Positions 59,769 through 64,000 of a stretch of DNA of 64,000 nucleotides are shown one piece after another. Numbering within the stretch: the first letter of the stretch is position 1; the number at the start of each line of letters is the position of its first letter. The notes below the pieces were generated by a model that worked only from the letters and a program-made list of their open reading frames with translations, searched no databases and was not told the DNA's origin. The stretch is from Ahaetulla prasina. Lineage: Eukaryota > Chordata > Lepidosauria > Squamata > Colubridae. The stretch covers positions 164,381,252-164,445,251 of the forward strand of contig NC_080540.1 of assembly GCF_028640845.1 (NCBI RefSeq), written 5' to 3'. Position numbers and translations under genes: made by a program.

Positions 59769-60924
59769 CTGAAAAGGAAACACAAGCGACCACAATGAGG
59801 CCTGTCGCTCTCCCCCACCAAGTCTTCCTTCCTCTCTTCCCTGTTGTCCCTTCCCTCATTCTACTTTCCAAAGCTCCATAAGGTTGCACAGATGCCGTCT
59901 CCTTCTTCGGATCCATTTCCCGAAGAAGCCCTAAAGTGACGATCTTGTAAAGCCATCCCCTTGGAAAACGGATTGGGTGGGGCTGCCCAACAGGATTTTC
60001 AATCTGTTATTGGGCTAGTGGCAAGCTGGATTAGCAAAGAGGGGCCCTTTGAAGACTGCTGCCTGGCACCGACTTAAATTTCAAGGTTTTGTATATATTT
60101 ATGGTACATGTTTATATCATCTATATCAGGGGGTCTCCAACCTTGGCAACTTTAAGACTTGTGGACTTCAACTCCCAGAGCTCCTCAGCCAGCTTTGCTC
60201 TGGGAGTTGAAGTCCACAAGTCTTAAAGTTGCCAACGTTGAAGACCCCTGATCTATATCACGGGAGTGTGAGTAATTAGTTCATTCTGGGATAAATCCTG
60301 TCACGTAGCCAAGTATAAGTTTGTCAAAAAAAAACCCAAAACCCTGTTCATTTTTCTCATCCTGATATCTTTTTTTAAAAAAAGAAGAAGAGCAGTCTTC
60401 ATCTTTTAGGATATTGAAAATGAAAACTTAAATGATAACTGGGATAATTTGCACATGAAAACAACCGAACTACCATTGGTGACAGGGTCCAGATCTCCAA
60501 GCGAGACTTGCAAGCAAAAATCTGCTTTTGAAAAAGTTTCATTGTTTAGCATTCAAGTCACTCATCAAATGAATGTGTGAATTATTTAGCTGTCCAATTT
60601 ATACCGCTGCCCATCTCACAAAGCAAGCCACTCTGGTGGTCCACAGCAAAAATGTCACGCATGTCTCAGTGGCCCATGGGCAATGATTAGAGAGTCCTTT
60701 CACTAAAGCCTCCATAAACTCTTTCCTAGTCTTTCTGCTTTTCTGATTCTTAATTCCTCTCCCTCCAAATATAACAGTACAAATGCAATAATAATGCAAA
60801 AGTTATCCACAGCTAATAAATCTGACAATTACCCCAGTTTGCTGACATTCTTTCCTGAACATCTCTTTCAACATGTCTTTTCCATCTTGGAAATCTCTAA
60901 ATTTATTCAATGGATGCCAAGCAG
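59769..60924. other. Region upstream of the first visible ITGB7 exon
   Basis: Apart from the MITE at 60127-60250 nothing was recognised. No hydrophobic signal-peptide exon with a phase-1 donor was found on the minus strand. Confidence 0.4.
60127..60250. mobile_element. hAT-type hairpin MITE (CAGGGGTCTCCAACCTTGG family)
   Basis: 124 bp palindromic element with a perfect 8-bp duplication ATCTATAT (60119-60126 and 60251-60258). Confidence 0.9.
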
Positions 60925-61440
60925 TGGTGAAATCCATTTTTTTTTACTACCGGTTCTGTGGGCATGGCTTGGTGGGCCTGGTGTGGTTTGGTGGGCATGG
61001 CAGGGGAAGGATACTGCAAAATCTCCATTCCCACCTCACTCCAGGGGAAGGATATTCCAAAATCCCCATTCTCTCCCCACTCCTGGGGGAAGGATATTGC
61101 AAAATCTCCATTCCCTCCCCACTCCTGGGGGAAGGATATTGCAAAATCCCCATTCCCTCCCCACTCCTGGGGGAAGGATATTGCAAAATCCCCATTCCCT
61201 CCCCACTCCTGGGGGAAGGATATTGCAAAATCCCCATTCCCTCCCCACTCCTGGGAAAAGGATATTGCAAAATCCTCATTCCCTCCCCACTCCTGGGGAA
61301 AAGATATTGCAAAATCCCCATTCCCTCCCCACACTGGGGCCAGCCAGAGGTGGTATTTGCCGGTTCTCCAAACTATTCAAAATTTCTGCTACCGTTTCTC
61401 CAGAACCTGTAAGAACCTGCTGGATTCCACCCCTGACTGC
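60925..61440. mobile_element. MITE of the ACCGGTTCTGTGGGC family carrying a minisatellite
   Basis: AGTGGTGAAATCCATTTTTT start, ACTACCGGTTCTGTGGGCAT, then the 42-bp array, and GAACCTGCTGGATTCCACCC at the end. Confidence 0.65.
61001..61340. repeat. Minisatellite, eight units of 42 bp
   Basis: The unit GGAAGGATATTGCAAAATCC plus CCATTCCCTCCCCACTCCTG repeats with a strict 42-bp period (GGAT at 61009, 61050, 61092, 61134, 61176, 61218, 61260, with a variant at 61302). Because 42 is a multiple of three and the unit has no stop in most frames, long spurious open frames appear on both strands. Confidence 0.93.
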
Positions 61441-61714
61441 CTCAGGCCAGTGTCACTGCATGGGTACAGGTTTCACTGAATCCAGAACAGCTACATACAA
61501 CTAAGTCAATGCATGTTAGATTACATTGTGAGTGGAAAAAGTTGGGAAAGCAAATCAGTACAGAACTGCAATATGGACAAAGTTTGGAACTCTCTCTCTC
61601 CGCACGGGTCCCCACACATTACCAGTTTCAGCTATCTTCTCCCCACACGTCGTTCCTTGGAGCACAAGCAGAACCCCAAGGCTCACAGTCCATCCATCAG
61701 AAAGCATGGCCTGG

Positions 61715-61810
61715 AAATCAGAGGAAGGAAGAGGAAAGAAAAAAAGAAAGAAAGAGAGGGAGAGAGCAGAAGAAGAAGAAGAAGAAAAAGAAGAAGACAG
61801 AGAGATTTTT
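61715..61810. repeat. Purine tract (GAAGAAGAA)
   Basis: GAAAGAAAGAG and GAAGAAGAAG units, just left of the second Gypsy-like LTR. Confidence 0.9.
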
Positions 61811-61848
61811 TAAAATGGCTTTCTTTCTCACCCAAAGAACAAGATGTT

Positions 61849-62036
61849 TGTTAAGTTCGGGTATTGACGAGGCAGGAGACCAGGTTAGTGACAACAGCTC
61901 TTTAATATAGTGTGACCCAGCAAAACTCTGGAGAAAAACCTCTCCTTATATACACTTCAGCCTGAGGCTGCAACCAATCAGGAACGAGATATTTCCCGCC
62001 TAAAACTCCCGCCAAAACTTACAGTAATACATTACA
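61849..62036 (-). repeat. 3' LTR of second Gypsy-like element
   Basis: It has the same length and ends as the LTRs at 42.8 and 47.2 kb, with a few substitutions. The other LTR lies beyond the window. Confidence 0.92.
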
Positions 62037-62490
62037 CTCCTTCCCTCCCAGAAGGCACTTTGCCAATATTTGCATATTACTTCTCTACGTAGTCCTGCAG
62101 GTACGTGGGGCGTCTCCTGACTCTCCCGGACCTCGCAGTTCACTTTCTGGAGTTGAGTCGAGCTTGCGGAGGGACTTTTCGTTCCTCTGAGCTCCTCCTC
62201 CCGGCCATCCGGCCCTGGATTATTCGCCGGCTCGGACCTGCTGTCCTCTAGAGGGACCTGAGGGTGTCGCTGGACCTCGCCTGACTCAGATAAGTCTCTG
62301 TTTGGTTCTATGCTTTCTGTTTGTTCTCGGCTCCAGTCAGCTGTGGGGTTAATTAAATCATAGTCAGGGCTGGTCTCGCCTAATTCTGCCTTATCGCTCA
62401 CTCTGTTTCTTAATTGATCTATGTGGCGCCTCCAAACTCTGCCATCGTCTATTTCCACTAGATAAGATTTGGGGCCCGTTTTGTCTATGA

Positions 62491-63138
62491 CTATCCCCTC
62501 TTCCAGTTTGGGCCGTCGCTGTAATTATGTGCCCACACTGAGTCTCCTATGTTTAATTCCCGGATTCTATCTGGTTTTGTTTTGAACCCGTCCTGCACGT
62601 AGTTCGGTGTAGCCGGTCTAGCGGGCACCGTAGCTTCCGCCCCATTAATAGCTCGGCTGGGCTGCGGCGGTGGCCACACAGGGGTCCTGTGTTGGACGGT
62701 TAGGAATGCGTCGATTTGTGCCTGCCAATCGCCGGGCCGCTTCGTGATAGCGCTTCTTTGCACTCCGAACAAAGCGTTCAGCAAGGCCGTTCGGCGCGGG
62801 GTGGAACGGCGCTGAGAGGGCATGTCGGATGCCCTCTTCAGCCAGGTACCCTTCAAATAATGCTGCGGTGAACTGTGGGCGTTATCGGACACGAGGGTGT
62901 CCGGTAGCCCGTGCGTGGCGAAAAGGTGTTTTAGTGCTGAAATGACAGCTCCAGCGGTTGTGGATTTCATTAGGATGATCTCCAGCCATTTGGAGAATGC
63001 ATCCACCACAATTAGAAATGTTTGGCCGTGGAAGGGCGGCAAAATCAATGTGTGCGGGACCAAGGGCCTTGGGGTTTCTCCCACTCCAACACTGGGGCCG
63101 TGGGTGGTAGTGGTCTGGATTCCTGACATACCTGGCAT
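62491..63138 (-). pseudogene. Integrase region of second Gypsy-like element
   Basis: An open stretch includes [13 protein letters not shown] and DTLVSDNA, then the C-terminal part that is broken in the first copy. The start is shifted relative to the zinc-binding region upstream. Confidence 0.8.
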
Positions 63139-63339
63139 CGGCCAACCCTGTCACCGATTTCCCTGTCCATTAGGGGCCACCAGACATAGCTCCTGGCTAG
63201 CCCTTCATCCTTACAATTCCTGGGTGACCCTCATGCAGTAGTTCCAGGACTTTTTCCTCAGCTTCTCTGGAACTACCACCCTATCCCCCAGAGCAGGCAC
63301 CCCTTGCACAGACAATTCCCTCTTTTCTTTACAAATTCT

Positions 63340-64000
63340 CTAAAGCAGTCGCCCGGGCGCAGCGGCCATCCCTTGAACCCAACCGATTACAGTTCTTAAA
63401 ACAACGTCCCGGTAGGAGGCCCGAGCCACTTCCTGCGATGTGACTGGCCCAGAGTCCCAAGAGTCAATTAGTAGAGCAGGGGTGCCGGAGTAGGGTCCTC
63501 GATTTCCCGGCAATGGGCATCTGCTCAATGCGTCCGCATGCCCCAGCTCTTTTCCAGGTCGATGCTGCAGTTTGTAGAGTAGGCGGCCAAAAAATAGTCC
63601 ATCTGGTCAGCCGGGTGATAGTGCCACTGGCGTTGGGCGGTCGCCAGCCAGTAACCCCAATAGCGGTCTGTGGTCAGTGATAATTTCAAAGTCTCTCCCA
63701 AAACGTATTCGTGAAATTTTTCACCCTGACACTATTGCGAGAGCCTCCCTATCTAGCTGGCTGTAATTCCTCTCAGCCGGGACATCGTTCGTGAATAGAA
63801 CGCTATAGGGGCTTCAGTGCCGTTTGGGAGTCTGTGGCTAAGTACAGCTCCTACTCCATAGGGGACGCATCACAAACCAATACTAACGGCAGTCTGTTGT
63901 TGTATTGTATTAACAGGCTATCGCTTGATAGCAAACTTTTACTGCCTCAAATGCCCTATTCTCTGACTTCCCCACGACCAAACAGTGTTTTTCCAAGCAA
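63340..64000 (-). pseudogene. RNase H region of second Gypsy-like element, broken and cut by the edge
   Basis: Matches the RNase H and linker of the first copy in short pieces in different frames, with SRCPLPG and [18 protein letters not shown] visible. It is truncated at the window end. Confidence 0.75.

Larger units (their letters stand above)
61849..64000 (-). mobile_element. Second Gypsy-like element of the same family, truncated by the window edge
   Basis: A 188-bp LTR (61849-62036) is followed by the same polypurine tract (62037-62049), then by integrase and RNase H sequence closely matching the first copy, running off at 64000. The orientation is also minus. It sits beside a purine-rich low-complexity tract. 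Indels relative to the first copy are frequent and mostly single bases. Confidence 0.92.

Noticed and set aside
60794..61504. Overlapping long open frames (up to 236 codons) on both strands
   Set aside because: They are products of the 42-bp minisatellite, whose period is a multiple of three; no initiation context or domain supports them.

Overview
This is a vertebrate nuclear window, most likely from a snake. The evidence for a snake is the repeat load: several copies of an L3/CR1-like LINE tail joined to AGAAT pentanucleotide arrays, squamate-type tRNA-derived SINEs, hAT-like hairpin MITEs with perfect 8-bp target duplications, and Penelope-like fragments. The lineage is an inference from repeat families, because no database search was possible.

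Two protein-coding genes are present, arranged tail to tail. On the plus strand are the last three coding exons of a C2H2 zinc-finger gene I recognise as ZNF740 (1902-2025, 4199-4317, 7908-7997), followed by a 3' UTR with a poly(A) signal at 9050. On the minus strand are thirteen coding exons of integrin beta-7, ITGB7 (59768 down to 16694). All junctions are GT-AG and phase-consistent, and the exons give 699 open codons from the PSI domain through the beta-I domain, EGF modules, beta-tail and transmembrane segment. The signal-peptide exon and the terminal NPxY exon were not found. ZNF740 next to ITGB7 matches the mammalian gene order.

Layout: 0-9 kb ZNF740 and repeats; 9-16.7 kb the convergent interval, with SINEs, MITEs and a Penelope-like fragment; 16.7-41.5 kb twelve ITGB7 exons among repeats, including a 3.05-kb TA-flanked foldback element with a CGG-rich hairpin (19.4-22.4 kb) and a decayed tetranucleotide array (25.1-26.4 kb); 41.5-59.7 kb one very large ITGB7 intron. 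That intron holds a 1.17-kb tandem duplication that copies part of an exon, a 4.58-kb Ty3/Gypsy-like element inside the second copy, a solo LTR, a 722-bp tandem duplication and many MITEs. 59.8-64 kb contains a 42-bp minisatellite and a second Gypsy-like element that runs off the window.

The points most worth a second look are in ITGB7: an LTR that landed 8 bases inside an intron beside a 5' splice site, an upstream decoy exon fragment with an intact acceptor, a shortened second EGF module, and a cytoplasmic tail with no identifiable NPxY exon.
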